Source: Phaeosaccion multiseriatum (taxonomy: Eukaryota > Ochrophyta, other classes). From it: a DNA stretch of 64,000 bases. Below are positions 1 through 11,264 of this stretch, one piece after another (within the stretch, counting starts at the first letter, position 1; the number at the start of each line of letters is the position of its first letter). A model generated the notes under the pieces. It saw nothing but the letters and a program-made list of their open reading frames with translations. It ran no database searches and was not told where the DNA came from. Made by a program: the position numbers and the translations under genes. The stretch covers positions 5,022,001 to 5,086,000 of the forward strand of contig OZ218951.1 of the NCBI GenBank assembly GCA_965112735.1, written 5' to 3'.

Positions 1-1351
1 GCTTTTGCCTCTGATTCTTTGCCTTTAGGCACAGGGAACACACGAATTTGAGCTTCTTGAGTGCAGACTGAAGCGAGATTGGAGGAGAGAGATGGCAGTG
101 GAGGGGCGTCGGAAGGGAGGGGAGGGAGCGGGCCGACATGCGAGACAAAGCAGGGGGAAGCGGGTTTAATCCAGGAAGGGGGGGAACAGAACAAGAAATT
201 GAAATGAAATAGTGGGCACTAAAGAGCGAGTTGCAGCAAGGATGGCTCTGCAACAGGGGAGGGGTGTTAGTCTTGCGTCTGACTGTCTATCTTCTGTGCG
301 TCTGGTCTCTATCGCTCCTGCTTGAAGTATCTTCCTGCCTCCTTCCTCCTCGTGCCTCTTTCTCTCTCTCTCTCTGGCCCCTCCCCGCCCCTCCCCTCCC
401 CTCCATCCCTCCCTGTCCGTCCGTTCGGCTTACCTCCTGCTTCTGCTCCTCCGTGAGCTCGAGGCCGCAGCACTCGGGATGGAATTTACCATTACAACCG
501 CCCGTAGCGTCTGCGCACGCCACCAAAAGGCCTGAACCACCGCCGGATGGGAGGGTGGGCGGGGGTGGGGGTGGGTGTGAGGGGAAGGAGCAGAGTTTAG
601 CTCAGCAAACAGCGAATGGCGGTATGTGGAAATGACAAACCACATTCCGGCGATCGGAGAGGATATGAAAGGTGCATTCCTGTGTGCGCATGGGGAGGAA
701 GCTCGGGAGCGCTGCGAATGGCGGACACTGATGGCAGAGGTTGCATAGTTCAGACCTTCCAGCAGAGCACCAACAACACCACCAGCTCCTCCTCCTCCTC
801 CTCTTCGAGTGGCTTCCTTCGAGGGGCGACACTCGCTTCTGACCAAGGCAAGCAAGACAACATGCATGATGCCTCCGCTGGCGTGTCCGCTAGCCCCTTT
901 CCTTCTTCCCTTCCCCATTCTTCAAGTGTGCTGCTGCTACTGGTGATGAACAGCTTCCGAGTCCACACCAGCAGCCCTAACTCCCTCAATTTTCTTCCCC
1001 CCTCACTGACTCACCCGTTTTCTTCCCCTGACAAACGCAGACCTTCTCCTGCTGTTGCTGCTCCTTCGTCCTGCCCTGCTGCTGGCGCTTGCTGCTCCTC
1101 CTGCCGTCACTCTGGCCTGGCGTCTCGGCACTCGAAGCAGCAGAGGCCGCAGCAGGAGCTACTTTCTCACCACCAGCACTCCCGCTGCCGCTGCTGTCTC
1201 CGTCTGGCTGACCACTCTTTGCAGAAGCGGGCTTTCGGCCCCTCTTTTTACCGGCGCTCCTGCTGGTGCCGGCGCTGCCGCCGCTGCTGCCACTGTTGCA
1301 GTTGCTGTTGGCCGCAGCAGCACCAGAAGCAGCCGAAGCAGTGGGCACCAT
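1..1351 (-). CDS. PHD-finger / AT-hook protein, 3' part outside the window
   Basis: Three exons join in phase on the minus strand: 1351-1015, 510-434 and 67-1 (continuing out of the window). The first exon is Ala/Ser/Gly-rich, with an AT-hook core (KKRGRKP) and a basic Gln-rich stretch. Its end, with the next two exons, builds a PHD-type zinc finger: CVC, then CNGKFHPECCG, then FVCSLC. Donors are GTGAGT and GTAAGC; acceptors are GCGCAG and CTTCAG. PHD fingers bind histone tails and AT-hooks bind DNA, so a nuclear chromatin role is inferred. The residue at the expected third zinc ligand (three before the Cys of CNGKFH) is not Cys, so the finger is atypical or the splice model is slightly off. 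ATG at 1351 is the first in-frame Met; an upstream exon is possible. Confidence 0.6.
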
Positions 1352-1859
1352 GCCCCCCGGGCGCGATATCGCGCAGACTGCCCTGCCTCCCAACCCCTTA
1401 CCTACTTTCCCCCACCCTGCACCGTCCGCCTTTCTCTAATTCCGGCCTTTTAGCAGGAGGCTTTTTTTTTCCAAAGGCGAAAGATATTGGCCCCAAGCCG
1501 GGGCAGTCTCTACGAGTGCGCCTTGCGATGCACCCCCTTCCGCCACCCCTTAGCCCTGGCCGTAGTCCTTTCAACTCTTGCGCACAACTACACCCCTTGC
1601 ATCCTACCTTAGCCCTCTAAATAATCCCCACGGGGAGGGGCAACTCTTCCAACACGTAAGCTTACGTAGCGCCAGCAATTTCTCCCCTCGCCTGACATCG
1701 CAAACAAGAGAGAGAGGAGAAGAGGGGAGACAATAGCGTGGTAGCTACGTAGAACTGCTGCTTGCTGTTGCTCTTCTTTCTGCCCGCCGCGCTCAGTCGC
1801 ATAGTATTGCCTCAGAGGGAGCGAATTGGCCACGGGAGAGCATCGATCTATCGAGCAGG
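1352..1859. other. Intergenic gap, divergent PHD gene / NDUFB3-like gene
   Basis: About 500 bp between two divergently transcribed genes, so it should hold both promoters. It has several GTAG/TACG-containing stretches around 1660-1760 and no TATA box I can support. No further coding signal is seen. Confidence 0.4.
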
Positions 1860-2348
1860 ATGGTCTTCGGTGGGCAGGACGCATGGAGGAGGCATCCGAT
1901 GCTGACCAAGTGTGCCAATAGGCCTTTCCCCATGCTGGGGACCGCAGTGGTTATCTTCGGCGGCTACATGATCATCGACTACGTTGCGAACAAGGCATTG
2001 GCCGAAGGTGGGGAGCAAAAGTTGTGGGGGGGGGGGGGGGGGTGGATTGTAGAGGGGAGGGGGGTGGCGTGGAATGATAGAGACAAGGGCACACACAAAT
2101 CTGGCTCTGTGCTGTGCTGTGCTGTGCTATGCTGTGCTGTGCTGTGTTGTGCTGTGTTGCTCTTTGAACAATATGAGCTTACGTGCTTCCTTCCTCCCTC
2201 AACTCACAACACATGTCCCTTCCCCGTCCCCACCCCTCCCCTCCGCTTTCTTGCAGAGCAATACTTCAAACCCATCAAGTTTAAGGAGGGATCACCTGGA
2301 GAAGGCCCAGAACGAGCGACTCCATCACACGCAGCCGACCACCACTGA
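1860..2348 (+). CDS. NDUFB3: NADH:ubiquinone oxidoreductase subunit B12 (NDUFB3-like)
   Basis: Two exons, 1860-2007 and 2257-2348, join in phase (GCC GAA G|AG CAA) into 79 residues. The N-terminal half carries the DAWR...HP motif and a single membrane helix (about residues 26-45, GTAVVIFGGYMIIDYV). This matches the small NDUFB3/B12 accessory subunit, an inner-membrane protein of the distal part of the complex I membrane arm. The tail is short and charged and ends in HH. The intron begins GTGGGGAGC, runs through a G13-type tract and a GCTGT-rich repeat, and ends in CTTTCTTGCAG. The length suits the family. Other single-pass mitochondrial subunits are possible but fit less well. Confidence 0.62.
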   Translation: MVFGGQDAWRRHPMLTKCANRPFPMLGTAVVIFGGYMIIDYVANKALAEGGEQKLWGGGGGWIVEGRGVAWNDRDKGTHKSGSVLCCAVLCCAVLCCAVLLFEQYELTCFLPPSTHNTCPFPVPTPPLRFLAEQYFKPIKFKEGSPGEGPERATPSHAADHH

Positions 2349-3719
2349 AGAGAGAGAGAGAGAGAGAGGCCCGTAGTATGAAAACAGCAGCAGCAGCGGC
2401 AGCAGCGGCAGCAGCAGCAGCAGCAGCCGACCGCACGATTGGTAAGGGTGGGTTGGCGGTTCTCTGCTGCCGGGGCAGGGAGGAATGGAGGGAGGGATGA
2501 AAGGGTTAGGAGGGATACGCGGAGGAGCACCGGTCATGGGGGAAGCAGCAGCAATTGGTGATGCAGCACGTGCTCTTTCTTTGACTATGCTTTGACGAAG
2601 CTTGACTTCTCAGTTAGTGTCAGGGGATCAACGAGGAAGCCACGAAAGGGGGCGAAAGGGAAGGCAGAGAGGGGAAAGCGTGTGTGCAGAGCGCAGATTT
2701 GTGGCTGCTCCCCTCACTTGTCTGCCCCATTGTCTGCCCCAACCCCCCTCTCCACAGAGCGTAGCAGTGGTCTTTTCTTTCACCAGCGCAAGGAGCGAAA
2801 CAATGAGAGTGTATGCCAGCCAGAGGCGTTTAGAGGCCTGACCTCCAGACTCAGCTGGTTTGACCATTGGATCGAAGCTCGGCAGGGAGGGGGGGAGGCT
2901 GCTGGTGACTGGCGGGGGTGAGGGGCCAAAAGGAAGAGAAGGGATGAGAGATGTTCCGTGGTCGGTGCTTCCATTTAAGCCGGAGGGCGGCGGCGGGGGG
3001 GCAGTGGAGCGAAGGAGGGATGTGAATATGGGGAGGAATAGAAAACTGAGAGAGCGGGAATGGGGGGTGGGGCTTTTCTCATCGAGGAGGTGAGATGGAA
3101 GCAATTTAATAACATCTCCTTCTCCTTCTCACTTCATCCATATCTTCATTTGATCAAAGAGAGAAGCAGCAAATGGGCTCAAAAGCATGTGAGCAAGTTC
3201 TCCTTCTCTATAGGGAGAGGAGAGGAATTAGCAGCCCAGCCTCCAGTCTGCTGAACCATTCCAAGACCATTCCCAACGCACTGTTCTGTTCTCTCGGATG
3301 AACTCTCCGTCCGAGGTGCTGCTGCTACTACTGCTGCTTCTACTGCTGCTAGTATTGACTGCTGTTTAGCCTGCCTCTCTCTCTCTCTCTTTCTCTCGCC
3401 GTCGCTCCCTCCTCCCTCCCTTCCCCCCCAGCCCCGCATTACGTACGCACAATGACGCACCATTTTCCTCTCCGAATCGATATCGATATATACATCGACA
3501 AGAGAATGCATCCATCAACAACCTTGTCATCGACCATGAAATCCTCTGTACATCGAGAAAATCCCTCCCTTCCTCTGTGTGATATCCTTGCAATTATAGA
3601 AGGGATTTAATCGCCCTACAGCTACCCTACCCGTTGAGGCAAACACCGGGGCGGCGGGGGCAAGCACCGGAGGGCGGTGAAGAAGGTGGACAACCAACAT
3701 GCCAACACGTCCAGTATTA
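2349..3719. other. Intergenic, low-complexity, no gene supported
   Basis: After the NDUFB3-like stop come a GA run (2347-2368), a CAG/CAGCGG tract (2388-2428) and one copy of the dispersed TTGGTGAT-GCAGCA motif (about 2545-2567). Several ORFs here are compositionally biased (Pro/Ser- or Arg/Gly-rich) and have no family features. 3460-3560 is less repetitive (cgatatcgatatatacatcgac) but shows no coding pattern. Confidence 0.4.
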
Positions 3720-5171
3720 CTACTTCTTGCCGCCACCAAAGCCTCCGAAGCCCATCATTGCCATCATGGCACTATCTTCCTCCCCTCCCTCCTCCTCCTC
3801 CCCTCCACCTCCTCCTCCTCGTTCCTTCTCCTTCGCACCCCCCCCCCCCCTTCTTGCTCTTCTTGGCCGCCTTCCTTGCGTCCTTTATCGCCTGCACCCT
3901 CTTCTCCTCCTCTTCCTCGGCCCGCTTGAGCTTCTCTTCATACGCCTTGAGCTCGTCCTCCTCAGAACTGATTTTGGGCCTCTTCCTCCTCGCTTCCTCC
4001 TCCTCTTTCCGCCGATTGCCCGCCTCTAACCGATCCTTCACCTGAGCCACACAGACACACACACAAATACATAAACACACACAGATTGAATGATTGATTG
4101 ACAACCGTTGGGAAAGGAAGGGAAGGGGACGCTGCCAAGTGAGTACCGAAGACACACACAAGCATACGTAAGATTAACCGGGAAAGGTTGTGTGTGCGCC
4201 TCGCTCAACGGACTGAAAGGTAAGAAGGGTCTAGCAATAGCATCATCGAAATCGAAAGCCATACTCTCTTCCCCCTCTTCCCTAATCTGTCGTTCCCTCA
4301 CACATCCGCCCTCCCTCTCTCCCCCTCCCTCCCTCCCCTCTCCCTCCGTCTCTCCCCCCCCCCCCCCCTCCCTCCCTCCCTCCCTCCAACGAACACACCT
4401 GCTGTGTGGTGGACCTCTCTACCCGCATGCTAAAGCCCAAGGTCCTTTGATGCTTCTTGCCATTGATGTGGTCCAGATACGCCATGGAATCTTTTAACAC
4501 GCACTGACACACATCGCAAAAGTAACCCCCTGCTGCCGTCTGGGCCATTGCGCTAGTGACTAAGTTGGACTTGTTGAGTTTACTTTTGAGGTCTACATCT
4601 TCTCTTCGGTGGTGGAGGTATGACCGGGCGGATCCCGCGGGGCCTGAACGGGAGAGAGAGAAGGGCGGGGGAGGGTCGGAGCCACCAGGGGGAGGGTGAG
4701 AGGGAGAGAGACGAGAGGGGGGGGCGAAAAAGAAGAGAGAGGCAGACACAGAAACAAGAGAGATTATCCCCATCAACGGTGGAGGACAGAAGGGTAGGGA
4801 GAGCGGGAAATGTAGCTTGTAACCCCACACCTTCGCCCTACTCTGCTCCCTGCCTCTCTCCCTCCCTCCCTCCCCGCTCCCCGTGCTTCACCACGCCACA
4901 CTTCTATCACTCACTACTCGACTACTTACTCACCTATGGCTCCTTGCTCCGCCTTCTCGAACTCCTGCTTCTTTCGCGTGATCCTATCGGCGACCGACTC
5001 CTCCTCTTCGTCCGAGCCCCTTTCTGCTCTCTCCTGCGCCTTCTTGGCATACTCTTCCGTGTCCCACTGGCGTCTATCTACTTGATTCACAGCCTTGAAA
5101 CCACGCACATCGCTCTTGCTGCTGCTGCCGCTGCCGCCGCCGCCGTCATCTGTCTTGTCGGATGAAGACAT
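3720..5171 (-). CDS. ZMAT2: U4/U6.U5 tri-snRNP zinc-finger protein ZMAT2/SNU23 (homopolymer frameshift in last exon)
   Basis: Exons 5171-4934, 4598-4399 and 4041-3720 join in phase. Exon 1 has RRQWDTEEYAKKA, matching the family's RRKWDKDEY start. Exon 2 carries VDLKSKL and the matrin-type C2H2 finger (YFCDVCQCVLKD...DHINGKKHQ) followed by SMRVERST, all hallmarks of ZMAT2/Snu23, a component of the precatalytic B spliceosome. Exon 3 is a charged coiled-coil region (VKDRLEAGNRRKEEEE, then KAAKKSKK). The conserved tail MMGFGGFGGGKK then TAG (3722-3720) is present but in another frame, because of a run of 13 C (plus strand, about 3838-3850). Read straight through, the frame hits a stop at 3774. 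A run of 11 or 14 would restore it, so a sequencing or assembly error is likely. Confidence 0.88.
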
Positions 5172-5900
5172 TGCTTCCCTATGTGCGATTAATGACGACC
5201 CTACACTCTCTCCCCCCGTCCAGAGCCTTGTGGCGGCGGTCTTTTATTGCCTCTCCCTCACTGCTCTGCGTCTACTTCTGGTAGGGTGATCGTGGTGCTG
5301 GTAGCTGGGCACTCGCCCCACTCCTGCAGCCGCAGGGCTGCCACAGCTCTGAGCTTTCCGTCAAACGCGAAGGACCGGGCGAACGAGTGTTTGTGTTTGT
5401 CGAGTCAGTGCGAGATACGAGAGAGAGGAGAGAGGGGGAGAGAGAGAGAATATAGAGAGATAGATTGAGAGGAGAGGGAGGGAAGGGGGAGGGAGAGGGT
5501 GGAAAAGAGAGGAGTCAGAGAGAGATAGAGAAAGAGAGAGAGAGAGACAGAGAGAGAGAGGAGAGAGGAGAAGATATGCGAGAGGGAGGGAGGGAGGGAG
5601 ATCAAAGAGAGAGAGACAAAAGAGAGGGGAGAGAGAGATGAGAGAGAGCCAGCGCGCCTCGGGAGCGGTACCAGAGTGCTTGGAAGAAAAGTCGAAGAGC
5701 AATTCCTCACTTCAGTTGTTAGTCCTCCTCTGTCCTCCTCTGCTGCTGCTTATGCCTGCTTTGCAGCAGCTCGAAAAGGGGTGAGGGATCAGGGATTGTT
5801 GGGAGGGAAGAGAGAATTGCCCCAGGCCCAAGCAATGCTGGTGAGAGAGAAGGGGGGAGGACCGAGAAGGATCATCCAACAACCCATCGTTTACGCCAAG
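5172..5900. other. Intergenic, divergent ZMAT2 / FTR variable chain, GA-rich tract
   Basis: The gap between divergent genes contains a long GA/GAGAG purine tract (about 5408-5650). Antisense ORFs over it are only Ser/Leu runs from CT repeats. A frame open from 5676 leads into the FTR gene but contains no signal peptide, so I start that gene at 5901. Confidence 0.4.
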
Positions 5901-6139
5901 ATGCACTCCTTCATTGAGTTGGTGTGTTTCCTCTCCTTGCTCGCCTGTGCGCAGGCCTTCACCTGTTTGCTGCACACCAGCAGGCTCAGGACCTTCCGAA
6001 CCGGCGTGAAGCCAACAAGTCATAGTCGCAGTGGATCGTCCCCCTCTCTTCAGATGAAGGACTCCAGCACGGTGGGGTTCTACAAAGTGGGAGATAGAGT
6101 CATCGTCACCGAGGAGCTCTACTCCCGAGTACCGCGGCT

Positions 6140-6185
<46 letters not shown>

Positions 6186-6425
6186 GAGGAGGAGCAGGAG
6201 CACCCGGTGGAGGAGGAAGCCGTATCTTTAAACACAAAGGGCCTGGAGGGCGAGGTGGTGGCGCTTTGGGAGAAATGCGAAGTGGACCCGACTTGTTGCT
6301 GCGCAGAATTGGCTTTCGATGCGCCCATCACGGTCCGCATGGACGCAGGAAGCTCCTACGGCTCCTTCCTCGCGTACTATGCGGAAGACGAGTTGCTCGT
6401 GCTGCGAGATGGAGACAAGTCATGA
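5901..6425 (+). CDS. ftrV: Ferredoxin-thioredoxin reductase variable (alpha) subunit, plastid-targeted, with internal poly-Gln
   Basis: Single exon, 174 residues from ATG 5901. Residues 1-18 (HSFIELVCFLSLLACAQA) are a signal peptide; the expected cleavage falls before Phe (AQA-F), followed by a Ser/Arg/Thr-rich stretch, the bipartite signal of secondary plastids. The mature part has the SH3-like FTR variable-chain fold signature: FYKVGDRVIV near the start, LEGEVVALW in the middle and a final block ending YYAEDELLVL. This subunit stabilises the catalytic FTR chain that passes electrons from ferredoxin to thioredoxin. A run of 15 Gln followed by acidic residues (about 81-105) sits in the loop between the first two strands, absent from typical FTR chains. 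The upstream frame is open to 5676 and an ATG at 5835 is possible, but only 5901 places the signal peptide first. Confidence 0.72.
6141..6185 (+). repeat. CAG tract coding poly-Gln
   Basis: Fourteen CAG codons and one CAA inside the FTR variable-chain gene. An uninterrupted CAG run suggests recent length change. Confidence 0.9.
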
Positions 6426-6540
6426 GCGAATCCTTGACAAGCCTTGACATGCGAAGCAGGCGGAGGCGGAGGCGGAGGAGGAGGAGGAGGAGGAGGAGGA
6501 GGACCAGTTGAGGAGCGCACACGCGGTTGCATCTGCTCAG

Positions 6541-7330
6541 CTCAGCTCAGATTGGCTGGCGCGAAGGTGAATTGGGCGAGTGGGAGAGGGCGCACGGCAC
6601 TCCATCTAGCCTCATATGGAGGGCATGAAAGATAGTGCAGCAACTGGCTACTGTCAGCCGGCACGGAGGTCGAACAGACAGATTTGAAAGGCGGCTCAGC
6701 CCTGCGCGTTGCCTCCCGGAACGGACAGACATCACGCGGTGGTGCAGCAGCTGCTGTCGGCTGGCACTGATCCCGACCACGTGAATGACAGAGATGTTGA
6801 AGGCCGCACCCCCTTAGTGAACGATACAATGCGGGAAACGGCTGAATACATTCTCCACGAGAGTGGTGATGGCAGCTGATGGTAGCTCATCACAGCCCAT
6901 GGGCAGAGAGGAATTCGTTTGCTCCAGGCGTCTTCCGCAGGACGCCGAAGCATTGTGTGCAAGCTGCTGAGGGCTGGTGCAGCAGTGAATGCGGTCAGTG
7001 CTGGCGACGCTTCGCTTGGCATCTCAGGAAAGTCATGCTCGTGTCGTGGAGGAACTCATCTGCTTGAGTACTGAGGAGGCTACACGAAAGAAGCTGCTGC
7101 CAGGGAAAGCTTCACTGGCAACGGCTCTGACAAGAACACGAGAGCTAAGCGATGCAGGGATCTGTAGTGAATTCCTCCCGGCTGCGGACAGGCAGCACTT
7201 TGCGTCCCAAAGCGCGTTGGACCTGATGCGGGGCACTGACCGTCTCTTTGGCAAGGAAGGGAGGCTGAAGGTGTCGCAGAGAGAGCTTAGCCCTGAGGTG
7301 CTGCAGGAGGTGGCGGAGGAGATGGCATGA
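6541..7330 (+). pseudogene. Decayed ankyrin-repeat gene of the local family
   Basis: Fragments in shifting frames match the intact paralogues at 26446-28023 and 36576-34781. At about 6552-6634 the frame reads LAGAKVN...GRTALHLASYGGHER before a stop. At 6760-6815 there is an echo of the ADP-xx-VNDRDVEGRTPL repeat. From 6989 to 7330 an open frame ends in the family tail (DRQHFASQSALDLMRGTD...SPEVLQEVAEEMA, TGA). Several frameshifts and stops separate the pieces, so no full ankyrin protein is encoded, though the last ~110 codons remain open. It begins just after the FTR gene, behind a GGA repeat (6456-6502), and may be part of that gene's 3' flank. The good preservation of only the tail is notable. 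Confidence 0.8.
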
Positions 7331-7423
7331 CAAGCTCACTACGTACACTGTCGGGGAGGAAAGCGGGCCGTTTCGAGCTAGTCAGTCACACGCAGTCGAG
7401 CAGAGGGAGGCTGGAAGATGCAG

Positions 7424-7521
7424 TCAACCCCTGACGCACTATCCGCTATCCGCTATCGCCGGCGCCAGCCGATCCGCTATTCCGCTATCGAGAATGTGGG
7501 CGATAGTGCGTCAGGGGTCGA
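7424..7521. mobile_element. 98-bp MITE-like element with ~20-bp terminal inverted repeats
   Basis: The left end (7424-7443) and the reverse complement of the right end (7502-7521) match at 19 of 20 bases; the right-end version is TCGACCCCTGACGCACTATC. ATGCAG flanks the element directly on both sides (7418-7423 and 7522-7527), fitting a 6-bp target duplication. The interior repeats CCGCTAT/CGCTATC several times. It has no coding capacity. A related, more diverged element is at 63436-63670. Non-autonomous DNA transposon is the simplest reading; the superfamily is not determined. Confidence 0.7.
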
Positions 7522-7827
7522 ATGCAGTGGTGGGGTGGGTGGGGCGGCGCCCCAATGGTTTGGGAGGTCAGAGCGAGGGGGGGGGGAGGTAGGAACATCG
7601 ACACCTTAGCCTCTTCACCAACAATGGCCCCGCCAAAGTGTACATTTCACAGTTCAGACTCCATTAAGAGAGAGAGGGAAAGGGGTTAAAAGAAAAGTCC
7701 CCCCACTTGAAACTGGACACTGAAACGTGTTCCCTCCCGGCCCAAGAAGAGGAGAACCCACAATTACATAGGCCCGTAGAGAAACCACAGAGATGCTTTG
7801 TTAGGAGGAGGAGGGGCAGGACAAGTC

Positions 7828-10800
7828 ATGGCTGCTCCCAGGGGCGGCAGCGGGGGCAATGGCTCTGCACTCAACCAATTTACGGGCATTGTTGGTGACA
7901 TGGAGGGTGCCGTGATTAGTCGGGGACAGGCTGCCCAAAGGAGTAGAAGGGGGGGGGCAGGAGTAGGAGGAGGAGGGTACAAACAGCGAGGGTTTGCAGG
8001 AGCTAGCAGAGGAGGCGGGATCTGCAGCTCCAGGGTAGGTGTGCTGGTGGTGGCGGGCGGAAGCTTCCTCCTCGGCTTCTGGGCGCTGCTGGTGTTCCGC
8101 TTCGTGGTTGACAACCCAGGGGCAAAGGTGAGTGTGTGAGGCGCGATATGCATTGACAAACTTAGCGTTGGGTAGAGAGAACAAGGAAGGGCGTTAAAGA
8201 GTGCGCAGATGTTGGATGGAAGCAGAGTCCCAGGGAACGGAAGGAAATGGGTGGGTACATGAAAGTGGTGAGACGGATAGGAGGGGGAGAACAGACAGTG
8301 TAGGCGGCGCTACTAGACCAGCTATCGTCGGGCCTCCCCTCCAGTCCTCGTGCACTGCCGCATTTTTGGTGTCGCTGTCGCTCTCGCTCTCGCTGTGGGC
8401 CGCATGCCACACCCCCCTTGCGAGAGTGACTGCGACGCTGCTTGGCGCAGCTCTGAATCACCGCCAAGCGAAGCACCTGCCATCGCTCTCCACTTGCCCA
8501 CACATCCCCTCCAATAGTCTTCACTTCCTCCCTCCCCCCCCCCCCGCTCTCCTTATCCCCTCTACTCCCGAAACGCCCCCCCCCCCCCCCGCCCATCCCC
8601 ACAGGACGGCCCCGAATCAAAGCCAGACACCCCGTCCCTAGGGGAGAAGGCTCCGATACCCCCCCTGGAGACTCTGCAGCAGCTTGTGGCCCTCGGAAAC
8701 CGCAGCCCTGCGGAACTGGCACGGCTGCTGAGCTCTTCTGACCCCTTTGGTGTCCTCATGGCCCACCCCGATGACTTTCAGTGTCCAAAGGCTCCTTCTC
8801 CGGCATTGGCAGTGCAGGGGGGCGTGGCACAAGCGGTAGCGAGCAGCACTGCCAACGACCATTTGCTGGCAGAGCCGAGAGACAAGCAGGCGCTCAGGAA
8901 TCGGGAGGCGGAGAGGGGTTTCAGGGAGGGAAAGGGCTTTATTTACTTTCAGCACTTGAGAAAGGCCGGTGGGACGGGCTTTTGCGACTTGGCGTCGAGG
9001 TGGGTGAGAGGGAGGGGGAGAAGAGGGGGTGGAGAGGGAAAGGAGAGGAGAGGAGAGGGGAAGGGAGGGACAGGAGATGTAGAGGAGATGTAGAGGAGAT
9101 GAGAGAAGAGGGGAAGAGAGGAGGGGAGAGGAGAGGGGACGAGAGGAGAGGAGAGGGGAAGAGAGGAGAGGGAAAGGAGAGGAGATGCGAGAAGAGGAAA
9201 GGGAAAGGAGAGGAGAGGAGTGGAGAGCAATTGGTGATACGGTGGATTGATTGAGTGGGTGAGGGTTAAACTTTTGTGACTTGGCCTCGAGATGAGAAGG
9301 GGAGGCAATGGGAATACGGTTTGTTGGATTGACTTTGATTGAGTTACCCTGACGAAAAATCTGAAACTGGAACTACCTCCCTCCCTCCCTCCCTCCCTCC
9401 ATACCTGTCTACCTACCTACCTACCTCCCGCCCTCCCTCCCTCTCTCCACGCTGGCTGTTGCCTTTCTCGCACACCTCCTCCTCCTCCTCCTCCTCCTCC
9501 TCCACCACCACCACCACCACCCCCTCCCTCCCCATGCAGAAACATGGCCAAAAGCGAGGTACCCCGCTACTACTGCATGCCCGACAACAAAGGTGCCATG
9601 GCCACACCCCCCTGGTCCGAGCCCGCCTACCTCGTTGACACTCTCAAGGGCAAAGGACATCGTATCACTTCCAACGAATGGGACGCCTTCCCTGCTTCTC
9701 ACCTCAGTATGGCTCCGCCAGACGCGGGTGGGGCGGTCTTTGCCACTTCCATGCGGGACCCAGTGGAACGGTGGTACTCACAGTACCGCTTTGAGCACCT
9801 TGAGGGCCGGGATGGGAGCAATAAGAAGGAGGGTGACCTTACACCCAAGCGACCCTTTGGAAAGTGGTATAGGGGGATTAGACCCGGCAGCATGGGGGAT
9901 AACTATTACGTCAAGACGTTCAACGGGTTGGAGAACCCGCCAAAGGAGGAGCTTATGAAGATGAAGGCTCCCAATGGGGTGAGTGGAGTGGAGTGGAGTG
10001 GAATGAAGTGCGTAGAGTGAGGTGGGGAGTGGAGTGGGGTATCTTTTGTGTATGAATCCTCCTCCTCCTCCTCCTCCTCCTCCTCCTCCTCATCCTCATC
10101 CTCATCCTCCTCATCCTCATCCTCCTCCTCCTCCTCCTCCCTCCTGTTTTTGTCTTTTTATATGTGTGTAGAAGCTAAAGGTGGAGCAGTCGCTGTACTG
10201 GAGCTACCACAAGTTCGGGCCGTGGAAGGAGCATGTCCGGTGGGAGGACTTCCTGAGCGCTGTGCAGGTGATGGAATGGGTGGAGGGCATTATGCGTGCA
10301 GCACAAGCACCTTGTTATAGTTTCAGTTTCGGTTTCATTTTGTTTCCTCTCTGCGCAACCAAATCACTTTACGCCCTCTGTGGAAGGAAGAAGGGACCAA
10401 GCAATGATAATGCCATGCATTGCCACCCCACCCACACCCACCCACCGACCCACCCGCACTTCTTCCGATCCACCCACCCATACACACATACCCACCCGCT
10501 GTTCTGACACACACTTAGGTGATGCATCACTTCAACGTGATTCTCATCCTCGAGTTTATCGACCACTCAGTCCCCATGCTGAACACTCTCCTTGGGTGGC
10601 ACGAGAAGCCCCAGCAGGTTGGTGGGTTGGTCAGCACGTGCACCTATCTACTTTGGCTCCGCGCCTATCCCCCCCCCCCTCTCTCTCTCTCTCTGTGTGT
10701 TAGTGCGTGTGCAATGTACCGGTGCCTGCTTACATGGTTTCCGTCTATTTTCTCAGTGCCCCGCAGTGGGCGCTCTCTCTTGTGTTGTTTTGCTCTCTTT

Positions 10801-11264
10801 CACGGCCTCTGAGAGCACCCCCTTCCCTTCCCTGCGAAGATTTCCCCCACCCCGACACCCATCCCAAACCCCCCCACCCCCCTTTTCGCCGAACGTCTCA
10901 CTCCTTTCTTCTTTCTTCTTGACCACTAACACTAGCTACCACATCAACATCAACCACTCTCTCTCTCTCTCTCACACTACCTCTAGCCTCTTTGAGCACC
11001 ACACCGAAACACCATATCAACTCACACACTTTCTCTCTTGACCTCAACTCGCTAACTGCCATTGTGTCTCACTCTCTCACCCCCAAGGTTCTGCCGCACG
11101 AGAAGCAAGCCAGCAGAGAGGTTAAAAAGAGCAGAAAGGCGCGGGAAAACATGGATGACGAGGAGTGGAAGCTCATCACGGAATCCAACGCCTTTGATAC
11201 GCTCTTCTACCATTGGACGAGAAGGATTTACCTCGAGCGGAGGAACTGCCAGCAGCAGCAGTAG
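7828..11264 (+). CDS. Type II membrane sulfotransferase (Sulfotransfer_2-like), Golgi
   Basis: Six exons join in phase: 7828-8127, 8605-8999, 9540-9978, 10172-10267, 10519-10617 and 11088-11264, giving 501 residues. A short basic N-terminus is followed by one membrane helix (about 74-96, VGVLVVAGGSFLLGFWALLVF), typical of Golgi type II enzymes. The PAPS 5'-phosphosulfate loop is HLRKAGGTGFCD (from about 217). The 3'-phosphate motif is SMRDPVERWYSQY (about 302-314), close to carbohydrate 2-O-sulfotransferases. The luminal domain would transfer sulfate from PAPS to a glycan; marine algae sulfate many wall polysaccharides, but the substrate is not shown by sequence. Introns start with GTGGGTGAG- or GTGAGT-like donors and contain CT or CTC repeats before the acceptor. 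ATG 7828 is the first in-frame Met. The protein ends in a Gln run. Confidence 0.8.

Noticed and set aside
2592-3093. Several short ORFs on both strands
   Set aside because: Low-complexity composition; mutually overlapping; no family features.
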